From assembly GCA_046295175.1 (NCBI GenBank), contig JBKBNY010000001.1, positions 1,054,001 through 1,118,000 on the forward strand: DNA of 64,000 nucleotides. Reading direction: 5' to 3'. The DNA is from JALOLV01 sp046295175. Lineage in GTDB: Bacteria; Bacteroidota; Bacteroidia; Cytophagales; Spirosomataceae. The notes under the pieces are model-generated. The model was not told the origin of the DNA. It did not search any database and saw nothing but the letters and a program-made list of their open reading frames with translations. Of the stretch, positions 8,172 to 16,202 are shown piece by piece. A program made the position numbers and the translations under genes. Within the stretch, counting starts at the first letter, position 1; every line of letters begins with the position of its first letter.

Positions 8172-8268
8172 CAATTGATTTTCTTAAAAACTGTTAAAAT
8201 ATTAGCGATTGATGAATATTTGCTAACTTGCATCATAAAATCAATATCCAAAAGCAATCAAACCTATT

Positions 8269-8820
8269 ATGAAGTACAGTATTCTAACAGTTTTTATTCT
8301 TTTAAGCATTACTTCTTACGCACAAAAACTCAAAATCGGATATACTTACGAAGACTATATTTTTGCGAGTTTGAAAGAAACCAAGGCTCTTCAAGATTCC
8401 CTTACGGCTCAACAGCAACGTTTTCAAGCTAAAAACGAAGCAAAAGTTAAGGTTTATCAAGATAAATATGCCGAGTATCAAGAAATGATGAAAAACGTTG
8501 CGAACCTAACAAGCGAGCAGCTAAATGCTAAATTGAAGGAGGTTCAGGGAATGAAAGCCGAAATCGAAAAAGAACAAACGCAGTTTCAGACCGACTATCA
8601 GGCAAATGCAGCAAAGATTATAAACGAGATTCGTCAGAAAATCCAAAAAGCGACCAACGAAGTTGCCAAAGCAAAAGGCTATACTTACGTAGTCAGAAGA
8701 AATTTTGATGGTAATGCAGGCGAATCGAACCCTGTTTTGCTTTATACTTCAGATAACGGTGCCGATGATTTATCGATGGATGTTATCACAAAATTAGGCT
8801 CTGTACCTGCTAAAAAATAA
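8269..8820 (+). CDS. OmpH/Skp-family periplasmic chaperone
   Basis: A 183-residue protein with a signal peptide (MKYSILTVFILLSITSYAQ). It is followed by the Skp pattern: a first strand KLKIGYTYEDYIFASL, a long charged coiled-coil (about 40-140, with LTSEQLNAKLKEVQGMKAEI), and a return strand GYTYVVRRNF. OmpH/Skp chaperones hold unfolded outer-membrane proteins in the periplasm on their way to BAM. It is monocistronic, with its own strong hairpin downstream, and is not next to bamA here, unlike the usual arrangement. It may be an additional paralogue. Confidence 0.88.
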   Translation: MKYSILTVFILLSITSYAQKLKIGYTYEDYIFASLKETKALQDSLTAQQQRFQAKNEAKVKVYQDKYAEYQEMMKNVANLTSEQLNAKLKEVQGMKAEIEKEQTQFQTDYQANAAKIINEIRQKIQKATNEVAKAKGYTYVVRRNFDGNAGESNPVLLYTSDNGADDLSMDVITKLGSVPAKK

Positions 8821-8825
8821 TATTA

Positions 8826-8882
8826 TTACCCCTGACAGTGACTTGCCGTCTGGCGTTCAAAACCCTGTCGGGGGTAATTTTT
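8826..8882. terminator. Bidirectional terminator, 13-bp stem
   Basis: Arms 8826-8838 and 8865-8877 pair over 13 positions (one G-U), followed by TTTTT at 8878-8882 on the plus strand. It sits between convergent ompH-like and epimerase genes. The loop side contains GTTCAAAACCCTGTC, the reverse complement of a segment in the 1600-1632 hairpin. Confidence 0.88.
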
Positions 8883-8887
8883 CTACA

Positions 8888-9796
8888 TCAAAGCAGTAAA
8901 TCCTGCAAGGCAGATTCCACATCCGTAAATTTGTATCGAAAATCGGTCTCGGCAATACGTTTATTCAAAACATAGCTACCACCAAGTACCACTACTGCCA
9001 TTTCTCCAAAAATCAATTTCAAGACAAAACTCGGCACGTTGGGCAACCAAAAAGGCTTTTTGAGTACTTTGGCGGCCATTTTTGTAATCTCAAGATTCGT
9101 TACTGGGTTCGGTGCTACGGCATTATAAGCTCCGTTCATAGATTCATCTTCTATGGCCTTAATAAATACATTGCAGAGGTCATCAATATGAATCCACGAC
9201 ATCCACTGTTTGCCGCTTCCCAAAGCGGCCCCAAATCCGAGCCGAATCGGTTGGACGAGTTTAGGCAATGCACCACCTTTTTCGCTCAATACGATTCCGA
9301 CCCTGATTTTTGCAGTTCGGATGCCCAAAGTAGCAATTTTATCGGCCGATTTCTCCCATAGTTTTGTACATTCGGCCAAAAAATCATTACCTGCCGCATG
9401 GTTTTCTTCGATGCGTTCTTCGCCCGTATCTCCGCCGTAAAAACCAATCGCTGAAGCCGACACAAACGCTTTGAGTTTATTACTTTTTGTTAGTTTATCT
9501 TTCAGTAAGTCAACTGGTTGGATTCTTGAATCAATAATCTCCTTTTTTCGGGATTCCGACCAGCGTTTATCGGCAATTCCTGCTCCTGCCAAATGCACAA
9601 TGTAGTCGGCAGATTCTACCGCACCATCTTCGATGTAGCCTTTGGCAATATCCCACTGATACACTTTTACGTTCGGAATCTGCTCTTTGCGGCGGCTCAG
9701 ATACGCCACTTCGTAACCTTTTTTGAGCAATAATTCGGTCAAGCGGCTACCCACGAGTCCTGTACCGCCAGTGATTAATACGCTTTTTTTATCCAA
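8888..9796 (-). CDS. TIGR01777/SDR39U1-family epimerase
   Basis: A 302-residue NAD(P)-dependent extended/atypical SDR. The N-terminal nucleotide-binding motif ITGGTGLVGSRLTELL (about 8-23) is typical. VHLAGAGIADKRW (about 67-79), SASAIGFYGGDTGEE (about 112-126) and MSWIHIDDLCNVF (about 203-215) are signature segments of this family, and the C-terminal part fits DUF1731. Members are annotated as nucleoside-diphosphate-sugar epimerases, but the reaction has not been established for most and the canonical YxxxK is altered to YG. It is transcribed towards ompH and divergently from panD. Confidence 0.88.
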   Translation of the reverse strand: MDKKSVLITGGTGLVGSRLTELLLKKGYEVAYLSRRKEQIPNVKVYQWDIAKGYIEDGAVESADYIVHLAGAGIADKRWSESRKKEIIDSRIQPVDLLKDKLTKSNKLKAFVSASAIGFYGGDTGEERIEENHAAGNDFLAECTKLWEKSADKIATLGIRTAKIRVGIVLSEKGGALPKLVQPIRLGFGAALGSGKQWMSWIHIDDLCNVFIKAIEDESMNGAYNAVAPNPVTNLEITKMAAKVLKKPFWLPNVPSFVLKLIFGEMAVVVLGGSYVLNKRIAETDFRYKFTDVESALQDLLL

Positions 9797-9884
9797 AATT
9801 TTTGATGTTTTACATTTGATTCAACCCCAAACCAGCTCTGAATGTTTAAAAAATCAAAATCTTACGTATAAGGATTTCATTTTG

Positions 9885-9892
9885 TAACTTTG
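9885..9892 (+). promoter_or_regulatory. -7 box (TAACTTTG) of the panD promoter
   Basis: TAACTTTG matches the Bacteroidota -7 consensus and sits 40 bases before the panD ATG at 9932. The -33 element is poor. Confidence 0.5.
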
Positions 9893-9931
9893 CATCCGCA
9901 TTTTGCGTTATACCACAAAATCAAACTTTAA

Positions 9932-10282
9932 ATGCTTGTAAATATCTTCAAATCAAAAATTCACCGTGTAAAAGTTACACAAGCCGAATTGAATTACGTA
10001 GGAAGCATCACAATTGACGAAGAATTGCTCGAAGCGGCGGGTATCATGGAAAATGAACGCGTGCAGGTAGTAAATAATAACAATGGCGAACGCCTCGAAA
10101 CCTACGCCATAAAAGGAAAAAGAGGGTCGGGAATTATCTGCCTGAATGGTGCAGCTGCCCGAAAAGCCGAAGTAGGCGACATCGTGATTATTATCTCTTA
10201 TGCTTGGATGACACCCGAAGAAGCTAAAAATCATAAACCTCTCGTTGTTTTTCCAGATGAAAATAACCGAGTTGTTAAGTAG
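9932..10282 (+). CDS. panD: Aspartate 1-decarboxylase
   Basis: A 116-residue pyruvoyl enzyme that decarboxylates L-aspartate to beta-alanine for pantothenate and coenzyme A. The N terminus MLVNIFKSKIHRVKVTQAEL and the self-cleavage site YVGSITID (Gly24-Ser25; Ser25 becomes the pyruvoyl group) are conserved. So are ENERVQVVN, RLETYAIKGKRGSGIICLNGAAARKA and GDIVIIISYAWMTPEEA. Length is normal. It stands alone here rather than with panB/panC, with its own -7 box, and is followed by a repeat-bearing intergenic region. Confidence 0.97.
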   Translation: MLVNIFKSKIHRVKVTQAELNYVGSITIDEELLEAAGIMENERVQVVNNNNGERLETYAIKGKRGSGIICLNGAAARKAEVGDIVIIISYAWMTPEEAKNHKPLVVFPDENNRVVK

Positions 10283-10345
10283 AATTGGTTAATTGTTATT
10301 CGTTAATCGAAAAAAGCGAGCAGGTTTCACTGCCGTAATTTGAGA

Positions 10346-10423
10346 ATCTGCGAAAATCAGCGATTGAAAATCTGCGTTATCTGCGGCTCAAAAATATCAA
10401 TCCGAAAAGCAAATAATCGTGAC
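10346..10423. repeat. 78-bp direct repeat, copy 1
   Basis: Begins ATCTGCGAAAATCAGCGATT and contains AATCTGCGTTATCTGCGGCT. A second 78-bp copy lies at 10483-10560 with few substitutions. The 387-bp interval 10283-10669 between panD and the lactonase contains these two copies and otherwise no gene that I can support. The TCTGCG...CAGCG motifs are themselves partly palindromic. Confidence 0.85.
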
Positions 10424-10482
10424 GCAGGTTAACAAAGAAAATGTTTCGCAGCAACAATATAAGCAGCACAGATTATCAGAAT

Positions 10483-10560
10483 ATCTGCGAAAATCAGCGA
10501 TTGAAAATCTGCGTTATCCGCGGCTCAAAAATATCAATCTTGTAAGTAAATAACCGTGAC
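10483..10560. repeat. 78-bp direct repeat, copy 2
   Basis: Same register as copy 1 at 10346-10423, without indels; differences are concentrated in the last 25 bases (CTTGTAAGTAAATAACCG versus CCGAAAAGCAAATAATCG). Both copies end in CGTGAC. The function is unknown; it resembles dispersed intergenic repeats of Bacteroidota. Confidence 0.85.
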
Positions 10561-10669
10561 ACGGCTGATGCCTGATGACAAAATTCAGACTTTATGCCCT
10601 TTAGCCGTGCCACGGGTTACTTCATCATACAAATATTTCGATTAACGAATAACTATTAACAAATAACAA

Positions 10670-11668
10670 TCACAAAGTAGCCCCTTTTGTCTTGGTTTTG
10701 ATTCGGCACAAATACATATCGGCCGTTATGTAAAGAGTTCCGTTTTCGTCGAAAGCACAATTAGCTGTAGCTTGTTTAGTATCTATTCTTCCGAGCAATT
10801 TTCCACTTGGCGAAATCACCAAAACTCCACCCGGCCCAGTAGCAAACAAATTCCCTTTTTTATCAATTTTCAATCCGTCGGGCAAGCCACTCAATCCTTG
10901 TTTTACCATCGGAGTTGCATCAAAAAAGATGCGTCCACCATCCAGAGTACCATCGGCTTTCACATTGAATGCTTTGATAATCGCTTTTTCGGGGTCTGAT
11001 TGAGCGACGTACAAGATTTTTTCATCGGGCGAAAAAGCCAAGCCATTTGGGCGAGTCATATCTTTGACGAGTAGCGTAACTTTACCATCTTTAGCGATTC
11101 GATAAACACCAAAAATGCCCGTCTCGCGGGTTGGGTCATTTTCTTTTTGTGGTAATCCGTAAGGAGGGTCAGTAAAATAATAATCTCCGTTCGATTTCTG
11201 AACCACATCATTGGGGCTGTTGAAGCGTTTGCCGTTGTGGTTATCGGCCAATGTACGTTTGCCACCAATATCAAGAGGCATTGCCGAAACCCTACGGTCG
11301 CCGTGTTCGCAAGCCACCAATTGACCTAAATTATTGATAATCAAACCATTACTACCAGGCTCATTACCATAAGGCATGATACCCGTATAACCCGAAGGTT
11401 TCAGAAATTCGCTTACGCCTTCGCCTTCTTTCCATTTGTAAATTATATTTTTCGGAACATCCGAAAACAACAAATAACCTCCTTTTTTGACCCAAGCGGG
11501 GCCTTCAGACCACTCGAAGCCTTCGCCGAGAACTTCGATTTTAGCATCTTTATCAATTAATTCGTCGATAGCGGGGTCGAGCCTAATGACTTCTCCAATG
11601 GTTTTTTGTTGCGAAATTCCTACGTAACTCATAATCATAGCCAATGCGGTTAAAAACAGTTTTTTCAT
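10670..11668 (-). CDS. SMP-30/gluconolactonase-like exported protein
   Basis: A 332-residue beta-propeller with a signal peptide (MKKLFLTALAMIMSYVGISQ). The SMP-30/gluconolactonase/LRE signatures are visible: GFEWSEGPAWVKKGGYLLFSD (about 50-70), GSNGLIINNLGQLVACEHGD, RFNSPNDVVQKSNGDYYFTDPPYG (about 148-171, holding the metal-ligand Asn/Asp), TRPNGLAFSPDEKILYVA and LPDGLKIDKKGNLFATG. Such enzymes hydrolyse sugar lactones in a divalent-metal-dependent way, here in the periplasm or outside. It is monocistronic. The specific lactone is unknown, but the sugar-acid module at 42.6-51.2 kb could be a downstream consumer. Confidence 0.88.
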   Translation of the reverse strand: MKKLFLTALAMIMSYVGISQQKTIGEVIRLDPAIDELIDKDAKIEVLGEGFEWSEGPAWVKKGGYLLFSDVPKNIIYKWKEGEGVSEFLKPSGYTGIMPYGNEPGSNGLIINNLGQLVACEHGDRRVSAMPLDIGGKRTLADNHNGKRFNSPNDVVQKSNGDYYFTDPPYGLPQKENDPTRETGIFGVYRIAKDGKVTLLVKDMTRPNGLAFSPDEKILYVAQSDPEKAIIKAFNVKADGTLDGGRIFFDATPMVKQGLSGLPDGLKIDKKGNLFATGPGGVLVISPSGKLLGRIDTKQATANCAFDENGTLYITADMYLCRIKTKTKGATL

Positions 11669-11806
11669 GATAATTTTAGAGTTGAATTTTGGTCGGCAAT
11701 TTAAACCAAATTCATCATATTTGCGTTAATTGATAAAAATTCACCACCGATTTTTTGTAAATCTGCATTGATTTACATAGATTTCGTAAACCAAATCATT
11801 CGAGCA

Positions 11807-12502
11807 ATGATAGCGGATTTCAGCCAGATGGTAGATTACCGTCCGAATCGAAAAGCCACCCTTGACCTCAAGGAATTGAAAGAGATTGTGCGTAAAGGCG
11901 AAGGTAAGTTTATCGAATTTAAACTGAAAAGCAATCACCCCGAAAAAATCATTCGGGAGGCAGTGGCATTTGCAAATACCGAAGGCGGAAAACTCATCAT
12001 TGGTATTGGCGACGACAAGAGCATCAAAGGATTAAAATTTGCCGACGAAGACGAATACATCCTGCGTCGGGCTATCGAACGCCATATTTATCCTGCCATC
12101 GACTACGACATTGAGCGTGTTGTGGTAGAAAACGAAAGAGAAGTTTTAATCTTCAATATCCAGAAAAGTCCTCTCAAACCGCATTATCTCGACCTCGACG
12201 GTAATCCCGAAAACCGCCGCGTGTACGTACGTGTAGATGACAAATCGGTGCAGGCAAGCAAAGAAGTTCGGGAGATTCTGAAAGGCGAGCGAAAATCGCA
12301 AAATATTAGGTTTCAGTACGGCGATAAAGAGCGTACACTTATGAAGTATCTGGCCGATAACGAACATATTACGGTTGATACGTTTGCTTCGATAGCCAAT
12401 ATTCCCCGCAAAATTGCTTCAAAAACACTGGTGTTGCTGGTTTTGGCCAATGTGATTCGTATTCAACCCCACGAAGTTACAGATTTGTTTAAAGCGGCGT
12501 GA
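11807..12502 (+). CDS. AlbA_2 (Schlafen-type) domain putative DNA-binding/ATP-binding protein
   Basis: About 231 residues. The first half is an AlbA_2/Schlafen-AlbA domain: GEGKFIEFKLKSNHPEKIIREAVAFANTEGGKLIIGIGDD is the signature region (E-F-K and the GGxLxIGIxDdG-like loop). A C-terminal winged-helix-like segment follows (residues about 175-230, EHITVDTFASIANIPRKIASKTLVLLVLANVIR). Members are usually annotated as transcriptional regulators or ATP-binding proteins without proven roles. Three starts are possible (TTG 11768, ATG 11807, ATG 11828); the first ATG with reasonable spacing is given. It is followed 60 bp later by a small conserved-looking gene. Confidence 0.75.
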   Translation: MIADFSQMVDYRPNRKATLDLKELKEIVRKGEGKFIEFKLKSNHPEKIIREAVAFANTEGGKLIIGIGDDKSIKGLKFADEDEYILRRAIERHIYPAIDYDIERVVVENEREVLIFNIQKSPLKPHYLDLDGNPENRRVYVRVDDKSVQASKEVREILKGERKSQNIRFQYGDKERTLMKYLADNEHITVDTFASIANIPRKIASKTLVLLVLANVIRIQPHEVTDLFKAA

Positions 12503-12562
12503 GTGAAATTGGGTAAATCACTATGTTTTTCGGATATTTGCAGAAAAAATAATCGAAACCGA

Positions 12563-12784
12563 ATGTCAGATTTCAATTTCAAAGATTTTCATATTCGCTC
12601 TATCAATGCCGCCAACGATGCCGAGCGTGCCGCCATCAACCAAGAGTTAAAAGATATTTACGCTTCGCTCTCAGAAGAAGAAAAAGTGGCTTTCAATCAG
12701 CAATTACAGCAATTTTTGGTGAGGCAATACAAAGCCATCGGCGATGAATACGAAGCCTTGAAAGAAGGCGGTGCGTTTAATTAG
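12563..12784 (+). CDS. Small hypothetical protein, helical
   Basis: A 73-residue acidic helical protein (MSDFNFKDFHIRSINAANDA at the start; ELKDIYASLSEEEKVAFNQQ in the middle). I do not recognise a family. ATG 12563 is preferred over the upstream in-frame ATG at 12503, because the latter would add a basic, dissimilar stretch and would abut the previous stop. It lies just before the AraC-type regulator and could be co-transcribed with it (5 bp gap). Confidence 0.6.
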   Translation: MSDFNFKDFHIRSINAANDAERAAINQELKDIYASLSEEEKVAFNQQLQQFLVRQYKAIGDEYEALKEGGAFN

Positions 12785-12789
12785 ATGCT

Positions 12790-13632
12790 ATGCTTCGAGT
12801 TCCGTCTTCCATATCAGCCGAGCAGTTTCAGTCATTAAAAATCCAAGAAATGACTTTTGTGGCGTATCGTAGCGATGTGTATCCGCAACGCAACGAGATT
12901 TTTTTTGAAGAACACGCCGTCATTTTTGTATTGGAGGGCGAGAAAAAATTTATATCGCCAAGCCAAGATATTCACGTAAAAAAAGGACAGATTCTGTTTT
13001 TTCAGCGGGGTTGTTATTCGATGAACGAATCGCTGGGCAATAATTACCGCAGCCTTGTTTTTTTCTTCAACGAGAAACTTTTAAAAGAATTTGTTAGCCA
13101 AAACCGAGCGTTATTCGATGAAAAAAATCCACAAATAACCGAGCCAATTTTACAGCTCAACTCAACGGCCACTTTCGAGAAATTCATTGATTCGCTACTC
13201 CCCTATTTTCATTCAAATACGCCTTATCTCAATCAGTTTCTGCGGCTGAAATTGCAAGAACTTTTATTGCATTTGATTGAGCTTGATTATTCCAATCAGT
13301 TCAAAAGTATTTTGTTTAATATCTACAAAGGCGAAAAAACCGATTTAGAGTTTTTGATGAATGATTATTACCTAAAGCCGCTTTCTATTGGTGAATTGGC
13401 CCACCTTTCGGGGCGAAGTTTGTCGGGTTTTAAGCGTGATTTTGAGAAAAGATTCAGAACCTCCCCTGCTCATTGGATTAAGCAAAAACGCCTCGAACAC
13501 GCCGAGTTTTTACTGCGAAATTCTACCAAGAATGTATCAGAAATCAGCATGGAGATTGGCTACGAGAGCGTTTCGCATTTTATAAAGGCCTTCAAAGAGA
13601 AATACGGCACAACTCCCAATAGACTAAGTTAG
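12790..13632 (+). CDS. AraC-family transcriptional regulator
   Basis: A 280-residue regulator. Residues 1-150 form a cupin-like sensing domain (EHAVIFVLEGEKKF, ILFFQRGCYSMNES). Residues about 195-280 carry the two helix-turn-helix motifs of AraC/XylS proteins: LSIGELAHLSGRSLSGFKRDF, then FRTSPAHWIKQKRLEHAEFLL and VSEISMEIGYESVSHFIKAFK with the terminal KYGTTPNRLS. Bacteroidota versions of this architecture bind small molecules or act in stress responses. The target is unknown; the nearest candidate targets are itself, the preceding small gene or the NlpC/P60 gene downstream. Confidence 0.9.
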   Translation: MLRVPSSISAEQFQSLKIQEMTFVAYRSDVYPQRNEIFFEEHAVIFVLEGEKKFISPSQDIHVKKGQILFFQRGCYSMNESLGNNYRSLVFFFNEKLLKEFVSQNRALFDEKNPQITEPILQLNSTATFEKFIDSLLPYFHSNTPYLNQFLRLKLQELLLHLIELDYSNQFKSILFNIYKGEKTDLEFLMNDYYLKPLSIGELAHLSGRSLSGFKRDFEKRFRTSPAHWIKQKRLEHAEFLLRNSTKNVSEISMEIGYESVSHFIKAFKEKYGTTPNRLS

Positions 13633-13811
13633 TCTTTAATAATTAGTCGAATAGCAAATGATTGCAAATCATAACAAAATGCTGATTATCAGACATTTAT
13701 GCAAAAATAAGAAATTCAAAATATTCGATTAACTCATTATTGCCCTTATTCATTTAACTTGCAATTTTCAAATAAGCAGAATACTTTAATTTACTGATTT
13801 TCAGGCAATTG

Positions 13812-13842
13812 TTGTTTTACTCGTATAATTTATTTAATTTTG
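13812..13842 (+). promoter_or_regulatory. Bacteroidota promoter for the NlpC/P60 gene
   Basis: TTG at 13812-13814 and TAATTTTG at 13835-13842 are separated by 20 bases. The expected start near 13849 leaves about 19 bases before the GTG start at 13868, which supports that start codon. Confidence 0.6.
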
Positions 13843-13867
13843 TTGCTCGGACCAATCTCAGTAAATC

Positions 13868-14404
13868 GTGATTTTAAAAAAATGCTTACTTGGTTCGTTG
13901 TTAGTCGTCAATTCGGTAGTGGCGTTTGCTACTGACGAATTCCCAACCAAAGCCTCAAAGCAGGCGACCTCTATTCCTCCCGTAAAAGACCCATATTTAA
14001 AATTAGCTGACGACATACAGCGATACGCCAAAAAATTTATAGGAACTAAGTACGTCTATGGCGGAAAAGCCCCCAAAGGATTCGACTGCTCAGGTTTTGT
14101 CGGATATGTTTTTGCCAAGTGCGGAATCAAATTTGACATGTGCAGTACCGAATTAGCCAAAGTCGGATACGAAATGTGCGTGCCTGAGGCTCTTCCGGGC
14201 GATTTAGTTTTCTTTCGCCGTAGTACAAACCCTCGTAGCCCCGTTTCGCACGTCGGAATCGTCGTCGAACACAACGCCTGTGGACTAAAATTTATCCATG
14301 CCGCACGTGGTAAAGGCGTAACTATTAGTTATTTACCCGAAAAATACTACGCCACTCATTTTGTTGGTGTTCGTAGAGTGATTGATACATTCAAGACTTT
14401 TTAA
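13868..14404 (+). CDS. Exported C40 (NlpC/P60) cysteine peptidase
   Basis: A 178-residue peptidoglycan hydrolase. The GTG start at 13868 is needed to include the signal peptide (ILKKCLLGSLLVVNSVVAFA). The catalytic Cys lies in KGFDCSGFVGYVF (about 71-83), the His in SPVSHVGIVVEH (about 126-137) and the third polar residue in KFIHAARGKGV (about 141-151). NlpC/P60 enzymes cleave D-glutamyl-meso-DAP or similar bonds in cell-wall stem peptides. It has its own promoter and terminator and lies immediately upstream of the eCIS operon, so a link to cell-wall passage or release of particles is possible but unproven. Confidence 0.9.
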   Translation: MILKKCLLGSLLVVNSVVAFATDEFPTKASKQATSIPPVKDPYLKLADDIQRYAKKFIGTKYVYGGKAPKGFDCSGFVGYVFAKCGIKFDMCSTELAKVGYEMCVPEALPGDLVFFRRSTNPRSPVSHVGIVVEHNACGLKFIHAARGKGVTISYLPEKYYATHFVGVRRVIDTFKTF

Positions 14405-14439
14405 GATTTGCACTTCGACAATAATCCCTAAACTCCCCA

Positions 14440-14470
14440 AAATAGCTGACTTCGGTCGGCTATTTTTTTT
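14440..14470 (+). terminator. Strong intrinsic terminator (TTCG tetraloop)
   Basis: An 11-bp stem 14440-14450/14455-14465 with a TTCG tetraloop, followed by eight or more T. It isolates the NlpC/P60 gene from the eCIS operon. Confidence 0.93.
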
Positions 14471-14546
14471 GTCAATTAAAAAAATCAGTACTAATACGTA
14501 CGATAATTAACGTATAAATACGCTAAAATCTTAATATTCATCATTA

Positions 14547-14554
14547 TAATTTTG
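14547..14554 (+). promoter_or_regulatory. Candidate -7 box (TAATTTTG) of the eCIS operon
   Basis: TAATTTTG fits TAnnTTTG and would start transcription near 14561, about 32 bases before the GTG start of the first eCIS gene. No good -33 TTTG is found 19-22 bases upstream, as expected for a weak or activator-dependent promoter. Confidence 0.5.
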
Positions 14555-14592
14555 TGATACATTAATTGCCATGAAAAACTAATAATACTTGC

Positions 14593-15219
14593 GTGATACT
14601 ACATGCTCTCACCGTTATTGCCAATGAGCTAAATAACTTCCTCAATACCATTGATGGTACCAACCATAACGATGATGAGGTAAAGCTCGGCAATATTGCC
14701 TTGCTTGAGTCGCCAACTGGCACGAGCAACAATACGATACGGGATAAAGTTATCATATCTTTGGTAAATCTCAGAGAGGAGAAAACACTCAAGAATCTTC
14801 CGTTTTCTCGTGCCAACGACACCACACTACGCACCGAGTATTTTAATCCACCAGTCAATGCCAATCTTTTTTTATTATTCTCATCAACCGCTAACGACTA
14901 CGCAAAAGCCTTAAAGTATTTATCAAGAATTGTAAGGTTTTTTCAGTCGAATAACATTTTTACACATCTCAATACTGCTGAAATTGTTGATGCAACTTTG
15001 GCCGATTACGACCGAATGGGCGAGTTTAAGCTCATCATGGATTTGTACTCACCAAGTTTTGAAGAATTAAATCACCTCTGGGGAACACTCGGTGGCAAAC
15101 AATACCCATCGGTTTTGTATATGCTACGAATGGTAGAACTCAAAAACAATGTTACGGTAGAGGGTGGTGGAATTATCCAAGAAATCCAACGAGATTACAA
15201 ACACATCATTACGAAGTAA
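14593..15219 (+). CDS. eCIS cap/terminator protein, DUF4255 (Pvc16/Afp16-like)
   Basis: A 208-residue protein whose N terminus (ILHALTVIANELNNFLNTI) and body (LGNIALLESP, KVIISLVNLREEKTLKN, then NPPVNANLFLLFSSTANDYAKALKYLSRIVRFFQ) match the DUF4255/Pvc16 N-terminal domain family. It ends in YPSVLYMLRMVELKN. Pvc16/Afp16 caps the tube-sheath trunk at the top and sets its length. The GTG start is chosen because an upstream TGA (14572) closes the frame and the family starts with this helix. It is the first gene of the operon, the usual place of the cap gene in Bacteroidota eCIS loci. Confidence 0.85.
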   Translation: MILHALTVIANELNNFLNTIDGTNHNDDEVKLGNIALLESPTGTSNNTIRDKVIISLVNLREEKTLKNLPFSRANDTTLRTEYFNPPVNANLFLLFSSTANDYAKALKYLSRIVRFFQSNNIFTHLNTAEIVDATLADYDRMGEFKLIMDLYSPSFEELNHLWGTLGGKQYPSVLYMLRMVELKNNVTVEGGGIIQEIQRDYKHIITK

Positions 15220-15355
15220 ACCAAAAAGTAAATTCTGACAAGGCTGATTAGTTACCAAAAAGTAGCATGGAATTTTTATGCTCTGAGATGTAGCCTCACA
15301 GTCTTGATTGTTGAAGATTGCATTTTTTAGAAATGGTCACTATTAATATAAATTG

Positions 15356-16183
15356 ATGGAATCATCTATCTCAAAATACAGCATACTTTTTAGGGTGAGG
15401 GTTTTGCATCATTATTTTTTGGATGTTCGCAAAAAAATTGGGAATGACCTCAACCTAACTGTATTCGATGATTTATCATCCGATAAACAAAAAGACCAAT
15501 TACAGAAATATAACATTGATACGTGGTTATCGGTAGTTCCTGATAAGCCTACCACACAATTACTGAGCGATAGAAGCTTGATTTTCAAGCAATTGAGCGA
15601 TGGCTTTGCGGTCTTTACTGCCATTGCAAACAAAAAGCCATTGAGAGATATAACAGACTCAAAGTTTGTATTTGATTTATTTTTTAGGAATGACGGAGCC
15701 GAACTCTCAGCATTACCGATGATTCGCACCAACGGCAAAACCAATTATTATCTGTTTAGTAATGAGATTGCGGCAGCGAGCGGAAACCCAGCTCCATCGC
15801 TTTGTCAATTGCCGCTCGCCTTTGATAGTTCTAAAAATTATTCGGAAGGAGAAATCGTGGCCGACGGCGGTAGTCATTATCAAGCACTAAACAAAGCCGA
15901 TAACAAAGCTAAAGCACGCACCAATGCAAACTATTGGACCAAAATCAAAAAGAGTATTCGATACGCCAATACCAGTAATCTTATAGAAAGACCCACAATA
16001 CCACCTGATGCTACGGCTGATGAAGTTTTACGGCTTATTAACGTACAGATACCACCGTTAGCATTTGGCAGGGTTGAAATCAGTGAAAACAGTAGCATCC
16101 CCAATGCATTTAAGGTACTGAGTCCAAGCCCCCAAGATGAGGTCAGGCAGCAGGTTTTTGAAATCAGAATCAATCATTTGTAA
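15356..16183 (+). CDS. eCIS-associated protein with carbohydrate-binding-like patch, function unknown
   Basis: A 275-residue protein. I do not recognise the first 150 residues (SKYSILFRVRVLHHYFLDVR, then PDKPTTQLLSDRSLIFKQLSDG), which look like a beta-rich structural domain. Residues about 160-198 read LAFDSSKNYSEGEIVADGGS, then HYQALNKADN and NYWTKI. The order Y-x-x-G-x-x-V-x-x-G-x-x-Y-x-A ... W is the pattern of short carbohydrate-binding (CBM5/12-like) modules found on phage tail fibres and chitinases. It lies between the cap and sheath genes. A surface decoration or cell-binding role is inference. ATG 15356 is used instead of the adjacent TTG. Confidence 0.55.
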   Translation: MESSISKYSILFRVRVLHHYFLDVRKKIGNDLNLTVFDDLSSDKQKDQLQKYNIDTWLSVVPDKPTTQLLSDRSLIFKQLSDGFAVFTAIANKKPLRDITDSKFVFDLFFRNDGAELSALPMIRTNGKTNYYLFSNEIAAASGNPAPSLCQLPLAFDSSKNYSEGEIVADGGSHYQALNKADNKAKARTNANYWTKIKKSIRYANTSNLIERPTIPPDATADEVLRLINVQIPPLAFGRVEISENSSIPNAFKVLSPSPQDEVRQQVFEIRINHL

Positions 16184-16202
16184 ATAATAAATAAAAATAG
16201 CT

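Noticed and set aside
10283..10669. CRISPR array
   Set aside because: Only two 78-bp copies, spaced 59 bp apart, no further repeats and no cas genes.
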